From Prevotella sp. oral taxon 376 (lineage in GTDB: Bacteria; Bacteroidota; Bacteroidia; Bacteroidales; Bacteroidaceae), in NCBI RefSeq assembly GCF_003043945.1, contig NZ_PYXG01000001.1:1352501-1416500 (forward strand): DNA of 64,000 bases. The letters are read 5' to 3'. The notes below the pieces were generated by a model. It did no database searches, was not told where the DNA came from, and saw nothing but the letters and a program-made list of their open reading frames with translations. Shown piece by piece: positions 17,722 to 27,873 of the stretch. The first letter of the stretch is position 1. The number at the start of each line of letters is the position of its first letter. Position numbers and translations under genes: made by a program.

Positions 17722-19833
17722 TTATTTCCGGCTCTTTTCCTGATAGTAATGTTCTTTCCGGGGAGTCTCTTTTCCGGCTTCGTTTTTTTTCTTCAGTTCG
17801 GGATATTGGATGCGCGTGTGATAGATAGACATGAGTCGCTCGATGAGCACTTTCTTGCTTTGGTCGATATCAAGGAAAGTGATGGGACACTCCTTGTAGT
17901 ATCCGTCGGTTACTTGACCGTCTATGAGCTTGTTGACAAGGTTGCTGATGCTCTCCTCGGTGTAGTCGGGCAGCGAGCGAGAGGCCGCTTCCACGGTGTC
18001 GGCCATCATGAGGATGGCCTGTTCGCGGGTAAATGGATTAGGGCCGGGATACATGAAAGGCGTCTTGTCTATGATCTCGTTGGGATGCTCGTTCTGCTCT
18101 TTCACATAGAAATACTTGGCAAGTCCGCGCCCGTGATGCGTGAGAATGAAGTTCTTGATGACCGTGGGGAGATTGTTCTTCTCGGCTATCTTCACGCCTT
18201 CCATGACATGTCCGATGATGATGCGGGCGCTTTCGAGCGAGGTGAGCGCTTCGTGCGGGTTCACGCCTGCTTGGTTTTCGGTAAAGAAGACGGGGTTGGC
18301 CATCTTCCCGATGTCATGATATAATGCACCCGTACGCACGAGAAGACTGTTTGCCCCAATCTTGTTGGCAATCTCGGCAGCCAGGTTTCCCACGGTGATG
18401 GAATGCTGGAAGGTGCCCGGGGCGACCTCGCTCAGGTCTCTGAGCACACCTTTGTTGGTGTTAGAAAGCTCAAAGAGCGTAACATTGGAGGTGAATCCGA
18501 ACAGTTTCTCGATAAGGTACATCAGTGGGTAGGCCAGCAAAAGCAACACCCCATTCACGACGAAATGATAGTACATGCTATGGTCGAGCTTGGTTATGTC
18601 ATTGCTCTGCATCAACTGGAGGGCAAAGTAGATAGAGCAGCTTGCCAGCGTTACGAAGAGTGCCGTCTTGATAACCTGAGCCCTTTGAGAAAGTTCGCGG
18701 AGGGAATAGATGGCCACGAGGCCTGCTACGATTTGCACGATGATGAACTCGTATTGGTATTTGACGGCGGCCGCACAGATGAGTATCATCGTAACATGCG
18801 TGATGAATGCCGTCCGGGAGTCCATGAAGACTCGGGCGAAGATGGGCACCATCGCAAACGGCAGGATGTAGACGCTGAAGAAATTGTGCGACATCATGAT
18901 CGAGACGATGATGGGAAATATCGTTATCATCGCATAAAGCATGGTGATACTGCGAGGTTTGTTGAAGTAATCTCTGCGGAAAAGCCAAAGATAGAACGAG
19001 AAAAGCAGCACCATGATGGCCACATAGAGGAGCTGTCCGATAACGGTGGAGGTGATTTCTGTGGTTGCGGCATTCCGTCTTTGCAACTCCCTTTCGAAGG
19101 AAGAGAGCACCCGATAGGTGTGTTCGTCTACGATTTCGCCTCGGTCGATGATTTTCTGTCCGCTGAGCACCATGCCGCTTGCGGGCGAGATGCCGCTGAG
19201 CAAGTCGTTAAGCTCCGTCTCACTGCGCTCTTTGTCATACAGCAGGTTGGGCTCGATGTATTCGTTGAGGTTGAATTTCTGTAGTACCGCTTTTAGGGGC
19301 GACAGTCGCTCGTCGTCGAAAAGCATGTTGTAGGCAGTCAGTGTGGAGTAGGCAAACTTGATTTGCAGGCTCTGCGCCTCCTTCCCATTGACCACCCGAA
19401 TCATGTTGGAGGAATCTTTCGCGAGTGCTCCATATTCCGGAGCGCTCATGATTCCGGCCTGATAGAGGCGATGCAAACGAGTGATGACCAGCGAGACATA
19501 TTCCTTGGGGAGTCCCGGAAACCCCTCCTTGAAGTCTTGGCGGAGCTTGTTCAGCTGCTCGGTCTCCACTTTAAGGTCATAGTTGTAATACGGTTGGAAG
19601 GCCTTCAGCAGGGAGTCTTGCTGAGCTTTGATGGTCTCGTCGGTCTTATAGATGGGGAAATCGAACTTCGCAATGAATGATCCGTACATCCAAGGCTTAT
19701 TGATATCGTAGCGGAAGCTTGGTCCCTCGTTGCGTGGAAGAAACCATACGATGAGTAGGATGGTCAGTACGACCAGCGCTATTCGCGTGAGTAGATTGCG
19801 CCAGTAATGATTATCGGATGCCTTGAATTTCAT
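17722..19833 (-). CDS. PgpH-like 7TM HD-domain phosphodiesterase
   Basis: 703 residues from ATG 19833. One membrane helix near residues 15-35 precedes an extracytoplasmic 7TMR-HDED domain, then seven helices (about 265-470) and a cytoplasmic HD domain with HSITVGN, the HD pair at His506-Asp507 (YHDIGK), [10 protein letters not shown] and LTHHGRG. PgpH proteins of this architecture hydrolyse cyclic di-AMP in other bacteria; that activity here is inferred. The gene diverges from gltX, with about 106 bp between the starts. The upstream in-frame ATG at 19998 lies inside gltX and beyond its promoter, so it is rejected. Confidence 0.9.
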   Translation of the reverse strand: MKFKASDNHYWRNLLTRIALVVLTILLIVWFLPRNEGPSFRYDINKPWMYGSFIAKFDFPIYKTDETIKAQQDSLLKAFQPYYNYDLKVETEQLNKLRQDFKEGFPGLPKEYVSLVITRLHRLYQAGIMSAPEYGALAKDSSNMIRVVNGKEAQSLQIKFAYSTLTAYNMLFDDERLSPLKAVLQKFNLNEYIEPNLLYDKERSETELNDLLSGISPASGMVLSGQKIIDRGEIVDEHTYRVLSSFERELQRRNAATTEITSTVIGQLLYVAIMVLLFSFYLWLFRRDYFNKPRSITMLYAMITIFPIIVSIMMSHNFFSVYILPFAMVPIFARVFMDSRTAFITHVTMILICAAAVKYQYEFIIVQIVAGLVAIYSLRELSQRAQVIKTALFVTLASCSIYFALQLMQSNDITKLDHSMYYHFVVNGVLLLLAYPLMYLIEKLFGFTSNVTLFELSNTNKGVLRDLSEVAPGTFQHSITVGNLAAEIANKIGANSLLVRTGALYHDIGKMANPVFFTENQAGVNPHEALTSLESARIIIGHVMEGVKIAEKNNLPTVIKNFILTHHGRGLAKYFYVKEQNEHPNEIIDKTPFMYPGPNPFTREQAILMMADTVEAASRSLPDYTEESISNLVNKLIDGQVTDGYYKECPITFLDIDQSKKVLIERLMSIYHTRIQYPELKKKNEAGKETPRKEHYYQEKSRK

Positions 19834-19898
19834 ATTTAGGATATATTGTTTCCTCTGCGAAAATACGAAAAAAATACGCAATACTCGAAAAAAAATAG

Positions 19899-19906
19899 TA
19901 ATTTTG
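19899..19906 (+). promoter_or_regulatory. -7 box of gltX
   Basis: TAATTTTG, 33 bp before the gltX ATG at 19940; matches TAnnTTTG. No clear -33 box. Confidence 0.55.
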
Positions 19907-19939
19907 CACAAAAAATACAACTTACCTTCATATTTCAGA

Positions 19940-21457
19940 ATGTCAGAAAGAAAAGTTCGGGTGCGTTTTGCGCCAAGTCCCACAGGGCCTCTGCACATCG
20001 GAGGCGTGCGTACTGCCCTTTTTAATTACCTCTTTGCCAAGCAGCACGGGGGCGATTTTGTGTTCAGAATAGAAGATACCGACTCCCATCGCTTCGTTCC
20101 GGGAGCCGAGGAATATATCATCGAAGCCTTCCGCTGGCTGGGAATCAAATTCGACGAGGGTGTCAGTTTCGGAGGCCATCACGGCCCTTACCGCCAGAGC
20201 GAGCGGCGGGAAATCTACAAGGAATATGTCAGCCGGCTTCTTGACGAGGGCAAGGCCTACTATGCCTTCGACACTCCGGAGGAGCTGGAGGCCAAGCGCG
20301 GCGAGGTTCAGAACTTTCAGTATGACGCCCGCACCCGCATGCAGATGCGCAATTCGCTGACGCTGCAACCTGCGGAGTGGGAGAGCCTGATTGCCGACGG
20401 CCAGCAATATACCGTCCGTTTCAAGGTGGAACCCGGACAGGAGATTGTCGTGGACGACCTGATTCGCGGCGAAGTGCATGTGAAAAGCGACATCCTGGAC
20501 GACAAGGTGCTCTACAAGAGTGCCGACGAACTGCCCACTTATCACCTTGCGAACATAGTGGACGACCACCTCATGGAAATCACCCATGTGATTCGCGGCG
20601 AGGAGTGGCTGCCTTCCGCGCCCCTGCATGTGTTGCTCTACAGGGCCTTTGGATGGGAGGATACCATGCCCCGGTTTGCCCATCTGCCCCTGCTGCTCAA
20701 GCCGGAGGGCAAGGGCAAGCTCTCCAAGCGCGACGGCGACCGTCTCGGATTCCCCGTATTCCCCTTGGAATGGCACGACCCCAAGAGCGGAGAAGTCTCC
20801 TCCGGGTATCGGGAGAGCGGATATTTCCCCGAGGCCGTGGTCAATTTTCTTGCCCTTCTGGGCTGGAACCCGGGCACCGAGCAGGAGCTGTTCTCCCTCG
20901 ACGAGCTGGTCGGGGCCTTCGACATCACCAAGTGTTCCAAGAGCGGCGCGAAGTTCGACTATCAGAAAGGAATATGGTTCAACCATGAGTATATCCTCCG
21001 CAAGACGGACGACGAGATAGCCGGCCTCTTTGCCCCCATCGTGGCCAACAACGGGATTGACGAGAGCATGGAGCGCATTACGGCAGTGGTGCACCTGATG
21101 AAAGACCGTGTGAGCTTCGTCAGGGAGCTCTGGCCGTTGTGCTCTTTCTTCTTCATCGCCCCGACGGAGTATGACGAAAAGACCGTCAGGAAACGCTGGA
21201 AGGAGTATTCCGCCCGGCAGATGGCTGAGCTCATGGCCGTCCTTGAGGGCATCGGCGACTTCAGCATAGAGGGTCAGGAACCCGTTGTCCTGAAGTGGGT
21301 GGAGGACAAGGGCTACAAGCTGGGAGATGTGATGAACGCCTTTCGGCTTGCCCTCGTGGGTGAGGGCAAGGGTCCCGGCATGTTCGACATATCGGCTTTC
21401 CTCGGCAAGCAGGAAACCCTCCGTCGCCTGAGGAAGGCCATCGAAGTATTGAAATAA
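19940..21457 (+). CDS. gltX: Glutamyl-tRNA synthetase
   Basis: 505 residues. Class I signature motifs are LHIGG (His19-Gly22, the HIGH motif) and KLSKR (260-264). The start at 19940 places the [11 protein letters not shown] segment at residues 6-16 as usual; the longer in-frame start at 19823 would precede the promoter box. The enzyme charges tRNA-Glu with glutamate. It is followed 48 bp later by waaA on the same strand, so the two may be co-transcribed. A 506-residue antisense frame over the gene is a high-GC shadow. Confidence 0.98.
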   Translation: MSERKVRVRFAPSPTGPLHIGGVRTALFNYLFAKQHGGDFVFRIEDTDSHRFVPGAEEYIIEAFRWLGIKFDEGVSFGGHHGPYRQSERREIYKEYVSRLLDEGKAYYAFDTPEELEAKRGEVQNFQYDARTRMQMRNSLTLQPAEWESLIADGQQYTVRFKVEPGQEIVVDDLIRGEVHVKSDILDDKVLYKSADELPTYHLANIVDDHLMEITHVIRGEEWLPSAPLHVLLYRAFGWEDTMPRFAHLPLLLKPEGKGKLSKRDGDRLGFPVFPLEWHDPKSGEVSSGYRESGYFPEAVVNFLALLGWNPGTEQELFSLDELVGAFDITKCSKSGAKFDYQKGIWFNHEYILRKTDDEIAGLFAPIVANNGIDESMERITAVVHLMKDRVSFVRELWPLCSFFFIAPTEYDEKTVRKRWKEYSARQMAELMAVLEGIGDFSIEGQEPVVLKWVEDKGYKLGDVMNAFRLALVGEGKGPGMFDISAFLGKQETLRRLRKAIEVLK

Positions 21458-21505
21458 CCCCATTAACCATCCTTCCTCATCGGAAGATAGCGTCAGGTTG
21501 TAGAT

Positions 21506-22768
21506 ATGTATAATATATTAATGTATTTGATGCAGTTCGGTTTTGTCGTGGCGAGCCTTTTTTCCGAGAAGGTGAGGAAGATGTGGCGAGGCCAGCGCGA
21601 GGCCGTGGGAGTGCTCCGCGAGAAGGTGGATCCTGATGCCAAGTACATCTGGTTTCATGCCGCGTCGCTCGGGGAGTTCGAGCAAGGGCGTCCTTTGATG
21701 GAGCAGATTCGTAAGGAACATTCGCAGTATAAGATCCTCCTCACCTTCTTCTCGCCCTCGGGCTACGAGGTGCGCAAGGACTATCAGGGAGCGGACATCA
21801 TCTGTTACCTGCCCGTCGACACCATTGGCAATGCCCGCGGGTTCCTGCGCACGGTGCGCCCCGTGATGGCATTCTTCATCAAATACGAGTTCTGGTACAA
21901 CTATCTGCACATCATGAAGTATCGCGGCATACCCACCTATAGTGTGAGCAGCATCTTCCGCCGCGACCAGATTTTCTTCAAGTGGTATGGCGCGGCCTAC
22001 GGGCGTGTGCTCCGTTGCTTCTCGCATTTCTATGTGCAGAACCGCATCAGCAGGTCTCTGCTCCACACCATCGGCATCGACTGCGTTTCCGTCGTCGGCG
22101 ACACCCGTTTCGACCGGGTGCTCCAGATAAAGTCGGCGGCCAGGCAGTTGCCTCTCGTAGAGGCCTTCGTCGGAGGCTCCGCCTCGTCTCTCCCAGCGGG
22201 GGAAGGGGCTGTAGAGGCTCCCGCCCGCGTCTTCGTGGCCGGCTCGTCATGGCCTCCCGACGAGGAGATTTTCATCGACTACCTGAATGCCCACAAGGAG
22301 TGGAAGCTCATCATTGCGCCCCATGTGATCGGGGAAGACCACCTGAGGCAGATTCTCGACCGCCTCGACCGCAAGACCGTGCGCTATACGCAGGCCACGG
22401 AGGAGAGCGCGAGGGAGGCCGACTGTCTCGTCATCGACTGCTTCGGACTGCTCTCCAGCATCTATCACTACGGCAGCGTGGCGTATGTGGGAGGCGGATT
22501 CGGCGCCGGCATACACAATGTGCTCGAGGCGGCGGTATGGGACATGCCCGTCATCTTCGGTCCCAACAACAAGAAGTTTCAGGAGGCACAAGGTCTGCTT
22601 GCGGCCGGTGGCGGCTTCGAGATTCAGGATTCCGCGAGCTTCGGGGAACTGATGGGCCGCCTGACGACGGATGCCGGTTTCCTGAGCGAGAGCGGCGAGG
22701 CGGCCGGAAAGTTCGTGGAGCGTATGACGGGAGCCACCCGCAAGATTCTCTCGGATGTGCCGCTTTAA
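21506..22768 (+). CDS. waaA: 3-deoxy-D-manno-octulosonic acid transferase
   Basis: 420 residues. An N-terminal membrane anchor (about 3-20, ILMYLMQFGFVVASLF) precedes a GT30-type N-terminal domain with WFHAASLGEFEQ (family motif HAxSxGE, supplying the catalytic Glu) and a C-terminal GT-B domain with FVAGSSWPPDEE and GGGFGAGIHNVLEAA. WaaA attaches Kdo to lipid A at the inner-membrane face. It is slightly longer than usual because of a low-complexity Ala/Gly/Pro insert around residue 225-240. A terminator follows 19 bp after the stop. Confidence 0.95.
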   Translation: MYNILMYLMQFGFVVASLFSEKVRKMWRGQREAVGVLREKVDPDAKYIWFHAASLGEFEQGRPLMEQIRKEHSQYKILLTFFSPSGYEVRKDYQGADIICYLPVDTIGNARGFLRTVRPVMAFFIKYEFWYNYLHIMKYRGIPTYSVSSIFRRDQIFFKWYGAAYGRVLRCFSHFYVQNRISRSLLHTIGIDCVSVVGDTRFDRVLQIKSAARQLPLVEAFVGGSASSLPAGEGAVEAPARVFVAGSSWPPDEEIFIDYLNAHKEWKLIIAPHVIGEDHLRQILDRLDRKTVRYTQATEESAREADCLVIDCFGLLSSIYHYGSVAYVGGGFGAGIHNVLEAAVWDMPVIFGPNNKKFQEAQGLLAAGGGFEIQDSASFGELMGRLTTDAGFLSESGEAAGKFVERMTGATRKILSDVPL

Positions 22769-22787
22769 TCCTGCCGATAAGATACTC

Positions 22788-22813
22788 GGGAGTCGGAGAC
22801 GGCTCCCTTTTTT
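22788..22813 (+). terminator. Rho-independent terminator after waaA
   Basis: 8-bp stem GGGAGTCG / CGGCTCCC (one G-T pair), GAGA loop, then six T residues. Confidence 0.85.
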
Positions 22814-22878
22814 GTTCCCTATCGCTTTGGAAATGCCAAGGGATGGACAGCTGTCTGCTAAAAGGTCGCTGCCTTGTT

Positions 22879-22943
22879 GACAATCTCGGCGATTTTGTCC
22901 GACGAAATCGCCGAAATTGTCCGACGAAATCGCCGATTTTGTC
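22879..22943. repeat. 65-bp array of three 22-bp palindromic units, copy 2
   Basis: Units at 22879-22900, 22901-22922 and 22923-22943, each an imperfect palindrome of the GACGAAATCG/CGATTTTGTC family. Read on the opposite strand its last unit carries the same CGAGATTG variant that marks the first unit of the other two arrays, so the array is probably inverted relative to them. It lies between waaA and a convergent minus-strand remnant. The rest of 22814-23083 shows nothing I can assign. Confidence 0.85.
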
Positions 22944-23083
22944 AGGCTCCTGACGGCTGTCCGGAATCAGAGGAGAGACTTTCCAGTCGGTCTTCTGTGG
23001 CCATTCCGAAAAAAGCGGACCGCCACTCCTGCCGTCTCATGATGTCTTTGGGAGGCGAGCCGGCCGTTCACCCGCTTCCTTGA

Positions 23084-23463
23084 CTACTGCTTGAGCCGGG
23101 TCTCCAGCCGCTCGATTTCCGGCGCCAGGATAGGGTGTCCGGCCTTTATCAGCGCATAGACATCGGCAAGAGACTTGACGCTTCCTCCCGTGCGCTTGCC
23201 GATTCGTCGGATGAAGGCATCGTCGAAAATGGCCGGCTCTATGTGCGGGATGGTGAACTTGCTGACGGAATGGAGGAAGACGATGCCGTCCATCCGGTCT
23301 TTCAGGGTCTCCGTCTCCCTGAAGGGGCTGCCGTTGGTGGTGCTCAGCATCTGCCCTGTGTATGCGAAATGGAAGAAGTCGCTGACCTTCATGTCGGCGA
23401 ACGGACTGCCGTCAGCGACAGGCAGCAGAAGAGGGATAACAGTATTTTTCTCATCTCTGACAT
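23084..23463 (-). pseudogene. Frameshifted gene for a small exported protein
   Basis: One frame starting at 23463 (or 23454) gives a clean signal peptide, MRKILLSLFCCLSLTA, but stops after 21 residues counted from 23454. A second frame continues as FADMKVSDFFHFAYTGQM and runs about 100 residues to 23084. The distance from the Met codon at 23454 to the Met at 23392 is 62 nt, so one missing base would join signal peptide and mature part. A TAACTTTG box at 23487-23494 supports transcription from the signal-peptide start. The mature part is not a family I know. A sequencing error cannot be excluded. Confidence 0.6.
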
Positions 23464-23486
23464 GGATCTGTGGATTAAGAATAAGG

Positions 23487-23494
23487 CAAAGTTA
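23487..23494 (-). promoter_or_regulatory. -7 box of the frameshifted exported-protein gene
   Basis: TAACTTTG on the minus strand, 24 bp before ATG 23463. Confidence 0.5.
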
Positions 23495-23591
23495 CGAAAA
23501 AAGCAGTATATACTGGCCCGTAAGTGCTTGTTTCTGGAAGTGTTTTTTTACCTTTTAACGGTTTTGCATATAGGAATTGAAGTTTTTTCAT

Positions 23592-23599
23592 TAACTTTG
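23592..23599 (+). promoter_or_regulatory. -7 box of the GH20 gene
   Basis: TAACTTTG, 22 bp before ATG 23622. The nearest upstream TTTG (23563) is about 25 bp away, longer than the usual spacing. Confidence 0.5.
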
Positions 23600-23621
23600 T
23601 GCAAATCAAAAAACCGAGATT

Positions 23622-25901
23622 ATGAAGTATACTAAGCTTATTGTTTCGCTGTGCCTCTTGCTCCTCGTTCTGACGGCAACGGCCCAGAGGCCTGCGTTGA
23701 TACCCCAACCCGTCAAGGTGGAGTGGGGAACGGGAGAGTTCGTATTGACGAAAAATGCGACCATCAGCTGCGAGAGTGCGCAGCTTCGTCCTGCAGCAAC
23801 CTACCTGGGCGAGATGCTCGGCAAGGCTACGGGATATAAGATGGGGCAGAAAAAAACGAAGGGAACCATCCGGCTGGCACTCTCCGCCGCAGGCAAGGAG
23901 GGCTCTTACACCCTGCGTGTGCATAAGGACGGAGTGCGAATAGAGAGTAATACCTATCGGGGAGTCATCAACGGCATCGCCACGCTCCGCCAGCTGTTTG
24001 CCCAGGAGATAGAGTCTTCGGCGATCGTTGCGGACAAGCGGTGGGTCTTGCCCTATGTGTCCATTGCCGACGAGCCGCGCTTCGACTGGCGGGGCATGGA
24101 GCTCGACTGTTCCCGCCACTTCTTTACCAAAGAGGAGGTGATGTCCCTGCTCGATGTGCTGGCACTCTATAAGATCGACAAATTCCACTGGCATCTCACC
24201 GACGACCAAGGTTGGCGCATCGAGATAAAGAAGTATCCGCTGCTCACGGACAACGGGGCGTGGCGCACCTTCAACAATCAGGACTCCGTCTGCATGGCTC
24301 GCGCCAAAGCCGAGGACAACCCGGAGTTGGAGATTCAGCCGTCGAAAATCCGGAGAAACGCTGCCGGACAGGAGCAGTATGGCGGCTATTACACCCAGCA
24401 AGACATACGCGAGGTGGTGGCTTATGCCGCCGTGCGGGGCATCGAGGTCATTCCCGAGATCGACATGCCGGGGCATAGTCTGGCGGCCATAGCCAATTAT
24501 GCCGGGCTCTCCTGCTTCAGGCAGACGGGCTGGGGCAAACTCTTCACCACGCCGATGTGCCCGGGCAAGGACACGATGCTCGAGTTCTGCAAGGATGTAT
24601 GGCGGGAGGTCTTCGCGCTGTTTCCGTCGAAGTATGTGCATATCGGCGGCGACGAGGTGGACATGAAGAACTGGAAGGCGTGTCCAGACTGCCAGAAACG
24701 CATGAAGGAAAACGGCCTGACGGCCGAACCGCAGTTGCAGGCGTGGTTTAATCACTATATGGAACGGTTCTTCAATGCCAACGGCAAGGAGATGCTGGCA
24801 TGGGATGAAGTCATCGAAGGGGGCCTTACGCCCCATACCACCATTATGTGGTGGCGCAGCTGGAAACCACAGGCTCCCAAGCAGGCGACCTCGCATGGCA
24901 ACCGCTTCATCTGTACGCCCAATAACGAATTCTATATTGACTACCAGGAAGACGAGAACTCCATCCCGAAGATTTATGCCTTCAATCCCTTGGCCGGAGG
25001 ACTTACCGACGCGGAGAAAGCCCTTGTCCTCGGAGTCCAGGGCAATCTCTGGACGGAGTGGGTGCCCTCCTTCGACCGCATGTGGTATCAGGCTTTCCCG
25101 CGGATGATAGCCATCGCGGAGCTGGGATGGAGCGATCCGTCGGTGATGAACCTGCAAGATTTCCAGCGTCGACTTGTCGCGCATTACGCCCGACTGCGTC
25201 TTTTAGGGGTAAAGTATCGTATTCCGGACCTCACGGGGTTCTATCATACCAATGTGTTTACCGACAAGGGCGAGGTGAGCCTGCAGTGTCAGGATCCGTC
25301 GGCTGTTGTCCGTTATACCACCGACGGCAGCATTCCGCAAGCCGACTCGAAGCTCTATGCCGGACCGTTTGCGGTTACCGAGACCACCGACTTTACCTTC
25401 CGCACCTTCACTCAAGAAGGGCGCAAGGGCGATTTGGTAAGGGCCAGCTGGATTCGCGAGGATTTCGCGCCGGCCGTGAGTCTGCCGTCCGTGAAGCCGG
25501 GACTAAGAGTTGCATGGTATGACTACGGCGGCGCCAACTGCGCAGGGATAGACAAGGTAAAGCTCAACGGGCGTTATGAGGTGGCGGAAGTGGCCATTCC
25601 CGAGGGGGTAAGCGGCAATATCGGTCTGATTATAACAGGTTATGTCGAGGTTCCGGCCGATGGCATCTATACCTTTGCCCTGCTTTCTGACGACGGGAGC
25701 TATCTGAAGATCGACGGCAAGATGGTCGTAGACAACGACGGGGAGCATTCTCCGTGTGAGATGACAGGGCAGCATGCCGTGAGGCAAGGGCTGCATCCGC
25801 TCTATGTGCGCTATTTCGACCACAACGGCGGGCGGCTGCGCTTGAGAGTCCTGGATAAGGAAGGAAAAGAGCTGAAGGTTCGCTACTTCATGGAAAAATA
25901 G
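23622..25901 (+). CDS. GH20 beta-N-acetylhexosaminidase with C-terminal PA14 domain
   Basis: 759 residues: signal peptide (about 1-21, ending TATAQ), GH20b N-terminal domain (about 25-150), GH20 catalytic barrel (about 155-510, opening with RFDWRGMELDCSRHFF), a chitobiase-type C-terminal beta domain (about 545-615, VRYTTDGSIPQ) and a PA14 domain (about 625-745, DGIYTFALLSDDGSYLKIDG). The catalytic pair is Asp344-Glu345 in HIGGDEVD. It should release terminal GlcNAc or GalNAc from glycans, in the periplasm or at the surface. PA14 domains usually bind carbohydrate. It stands alone with its own promoter and terminator. Confidence 0.95.
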   Translation: MKYTKLIVSLCLLLLVLTATAQRPALIPQPVKVEWGTGEFVLTKNATISCESAQLRPAATYLGEMLGKATGYKMGQKKTKGTIRLALSAAGKEGSYTLRVHKDGVRIESNTYRGVINGIATLRQLFAQEIESSAIVADKRWVLPYVSIADEPRFDWRGMELDCSRHFFTKEEVMSLLDVLALYKIDKFHWHLTDDQGWRIEIKKYPLLTDNGAWRTFNNQDSVCMARAKAEDNPELEIQPSKIRRNAAGQEQYGGYYTQQDIREVVAYAAVRGIEVIPEIDMPGHSLAAIANYAGLSCFRQTGWGKLFTTPMCPGKDTMLEFCKDVWREVFALFPSKYVHIGGDEVDMKNWKACPDCQKRMKENGLTAEPQLQAWFNHYMERFFNANGKEMLAWDEVIEGGLTPHTTIMWWRSWKPQAPKQATSHGNRFICTPNNEFYIDYQEDENSIPKIYAFNPLAGGLTDAEKALVLGVQGNLWTEWVPSFDRMWYQAFPRMIAIAELGWSDPSVMNLQDFQRRLVAHYARLRLLGVKYRIPDLTGFYHTNVFTDKGEVSLQCQDPSAVVRYTTDGSIPQADSKLYAGPFAVTETTDFTFRTFTQEGRKGDLVRASWIREDFAPAVSLPSVKPGLRVAWYDYGGANCAGIDKVKLNGRYEVAEVAIPEGVSGNIGLIITGYVEVPADGIYTFALLSDDGSYLKIDGKMVVDNDGEHSPCEMTGQHAVRQGLHPLYVRYFDHNGGRLRLRVLDKEGKELKVRYFMEK

Positions 25902-25909
25902 CTTATGAT

Positions 25910-25949
25910 AATAGCCGCGGGCTCAATCGAGCAACGCGGCTATTGTTTT
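25910..25949. terminator. Bidirectional terminator between the GH20 gene and cutC
   Basis: 10-bp stem AATAGCCGCG / CGCGGCTATT with a 15-nt loop and a following T-run on the plus strand. It overlaps the last codons of cutC. Confidence 0.8.
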
Positions 25950-26678
25950 TCTGACCCGTGCGGCCGTGGTGTAGTCGAGCGATTCCTCGTCGGCGCCCTT
26001 GGCGCCCATATACACTTCCGGGTTGGAATACTGCATCAGGCTCTTCCGCCTCTCGCGGGCGGAGAAGTGAAACTCATGCACGCCGGTCTGTACCTGCAGC
26101 TTCTTGATGTTTTTCTCGTTGACCCCGCAGCCCGCGAGAATCGTGATTCGTCCGGCAGCTTGCTCGTTGAGGCGCTGCAGGAGGTCGGTTCCTTCGGCGG
26201 CGGTAGGTCTTTGTCCGGAGGTGAGAACTCTGTTGAAGCCGAGTTCTATGAGCTGTTCCAAGGCCTTTTCAGGGTCGTTGCAACGGTCGAAGGCACGATG
26301 GAAGGTGGCGTTCAGCCCCTTTGCGTGCTCCAATAAGTGGCGATTGGCCTCTATATCGATGCTTCCGTCAGCTTTCAGACACCCGAAAACGACGCCGTCG
26401 GCCCCAAGTTCGCGGGCAATGTCGATGTCTTCCTCCATGCGCTGAAGCTCCAGCCCGGAGTAGAGGAAGTCTCCTCCGCGTGGGCGGATGATGACATGCA
26501 GGAGCGTGTTTTTCAGCACTTTGCGGGCAATCTTGATCTCGCCATACGATGGGGTGGTGCCTCCCTCAGGGATGCCGGCACACAGTTCCACGCGGTCGGC
26601 ACCGCCTTCCTGTGCGGCGACGCAGCTCTCCACGCCGTTGGCGCATATCTCGAAACGAAAGTCTTTACGGTTGAGCAT
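25923..26678 (-). CDS. cutC: CutC family protein
   Basis: 251 residues forming a TIM barrel of the CutC family: FRFEICANGVESCVAAQEGG near the start, RVELCAGIPEGGTTPS, then VIIRPRGGDFLYS, FHRAFDR and TSGQRPTAAEG. CutC was originally linked to copper homeostasis; its biochemical role is still unsettled. The start at 26678 (MLNRKDFRFEIC) is preferred over 26813 because the longer version would run into the patB gene. It is the last gene of a minus-strand unit with patB (19 bp upstream) and a DUF3737 gene. Confidence 0.92.
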   Translation of the reverse strand: MLNRKDFRFEICANGVESCVAAQEGGADRVELCAGIPEGGTTPSYGEIKIARKVLKNTLLHVIIRPRGGDFLYSGLELQRMEEDIDIARELGADGVVFGCLKADGSIDIEANRHLLEHAKGLNATFHRAFDRCNDPEKALEQLIELGFNRVLTSGQRPTAAEGTDLLQRLNEQAAGRITILAGCGVNEKNIKKLQVQTGVHEFHFSARERRKSLMQYSNPEVYMGAKGADEESLDYTTAARVRKTIAALLD

Positions 26679-26697
26679 GGTGATAATTCCTTGTTTT

Positions 26698-27873
26698 TTA
26701 TTCCTTCGTGTTGTTTGAAAGCACGGCGGCGATGCGCTCCAGGCCCTCCAGCATGCGGCTTCTGGGGCATGCGATGTTGATTCTGATATAGCCTTCGCCC
26801 GCCTTTTTGCCATACATCGTGCCGCTGTTGACGAGCACCTTGCCCTCCTTGAGCAGCCTTTCCGTCAGCTCGTCGGACCGGAGGCCGATGCTCTTGGTGT
26901 CTACCCAGACCAGATAAGTGCCCTCAAGGCGCATGACCTCGAGCTGTGGCAGACGGTCTTCGAAGAACTTCCTAAGGGTGAGGTAGTTCTGATAAAGATA
27001 TTGGTTGAGTTCCTCGAGCCACTCCTCGCCCCCGTTATAGGCCGCTTCGAGTGCGATGGGGCCAAAGGGATTGACATCGCAGACCTCATTGATGTTGAGG
27101 GCGCGGTTGATTCTTCGTCGGGTTTCAGCATCGTTGCAGACGATGTTGGCCATCTGAAGTCCGGCTGTGTTGAAGCTCTTCGAGGGAGAAGAGAGCGCGA
27201 TGGAGTTGTTCTGGCAGTCGTCGGAGACGGCGGCAAAAGGCGTATATCGACAGCCCGGCATGACCAACTCGCAGTGTATCTCATCGCTGACGACGCGCAC
27301 GCCATGCCTCCTGCAAATGTCGTTCATGTGCCGCAGCTCGGCTTTCGACCACACCCGACAGGCCGGATTGTGAGGGTTGCAGAGCAGGAAAAGCGTGGTT
27401 TTCTCGTCGGCGCACTTCCGCTCGAAGTCTTCGAAGTCGATCTCGTAAGTGTCGCCCGTGCGCCGCAGCTCGCTTTCTGCCACCTGACAGCCGTTGTTGA
27501 GGATGCTCGAGAAAAAGCAGTTGTATACCGGCGTCTGCACGAGCACTTTCTCGCCGGGCATGCAGAGCGCCTTGATGACGCTGCTCATGGCGGGTACGAC
27601 CCCAGAGGTGTACAGTATCCAGTCGCGCTGGATGTCCCATCCGTGTCGGCGGGAGAACCAGCGGATGACGGCCTCATAGTAGCTTTCCGGCACCAGGGTG
27701 TAGCCGAAGATGCCATGGGCAACGCGTTTCTCGAGGGCTTCGGTGATGCAGGGTGCCACCTCGAAGTCCATGTCGGCCACCCACATAGGCAGCACACCGT
27801 CTTCCTTCGGCATATCCCATTTATAGGAGTTGCTGCCTCGACGGATGGTTTCTTTGTCGAAATTGTATTTCAT
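26698..27873 (-). CDS. MalY/PatB-type PLP-dependent C-S lyase or aminotransferase
   Basis: 391 residues of fold-type I PLP enzymes: DGVLPMWVADMDFEVAPCI near the start, the GYTLVPESYYEAVIRWF segment, NPHNPACRVWS, DEIHCELVMPG and the PLP lysine in SPSKSFN (Lys232). The family cleaves cystathionine or other cysteine S-conjugates; substrate choice cannot be told from sequence. The start codon directly abuts the stop of the DUF3737 gene, so the two are co-translated. Confidence 0.92.
   Translation of the reverse strand: MKYNFDKETIRRGSNSYKWDMPKEDGVLPMWVADMDFEVAPCITEALEKRVAHGIFGYTLVPESYYEAVIRWFSRRHGWDIQRDWILYTSGVVPAMSSVIKALCMPGEKVLVQTPVYNCFFSSILNNGCQVAESELRRTGDTYEIDFEDFERKCADEKTTLFLLCNPHNPACRVWSKAELRHMNDICRRHGVRVVSDEIHCELVMPGCRYTPFAAVSDDCQNNSIALSSPSKSFNTAGLQMANIVCNDAETRRRINRALNINEVCDVNPFGPIALEAAYNGGEEWLEELNQYLYQNYLTLRKFFEDRLPQLEVMRLEGTYLVWVDTKSIGLRSDELTERLLKEGKVLVNSGTMYGKKAGEGYIRINIACPRSRMLEGLERIAAVLSNNTKE

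Noticed and set aside
19943-21463. 506-codon minus-strand open frame
   Set aside because: Antisense to gltX, which has both class I synthetase motifs.
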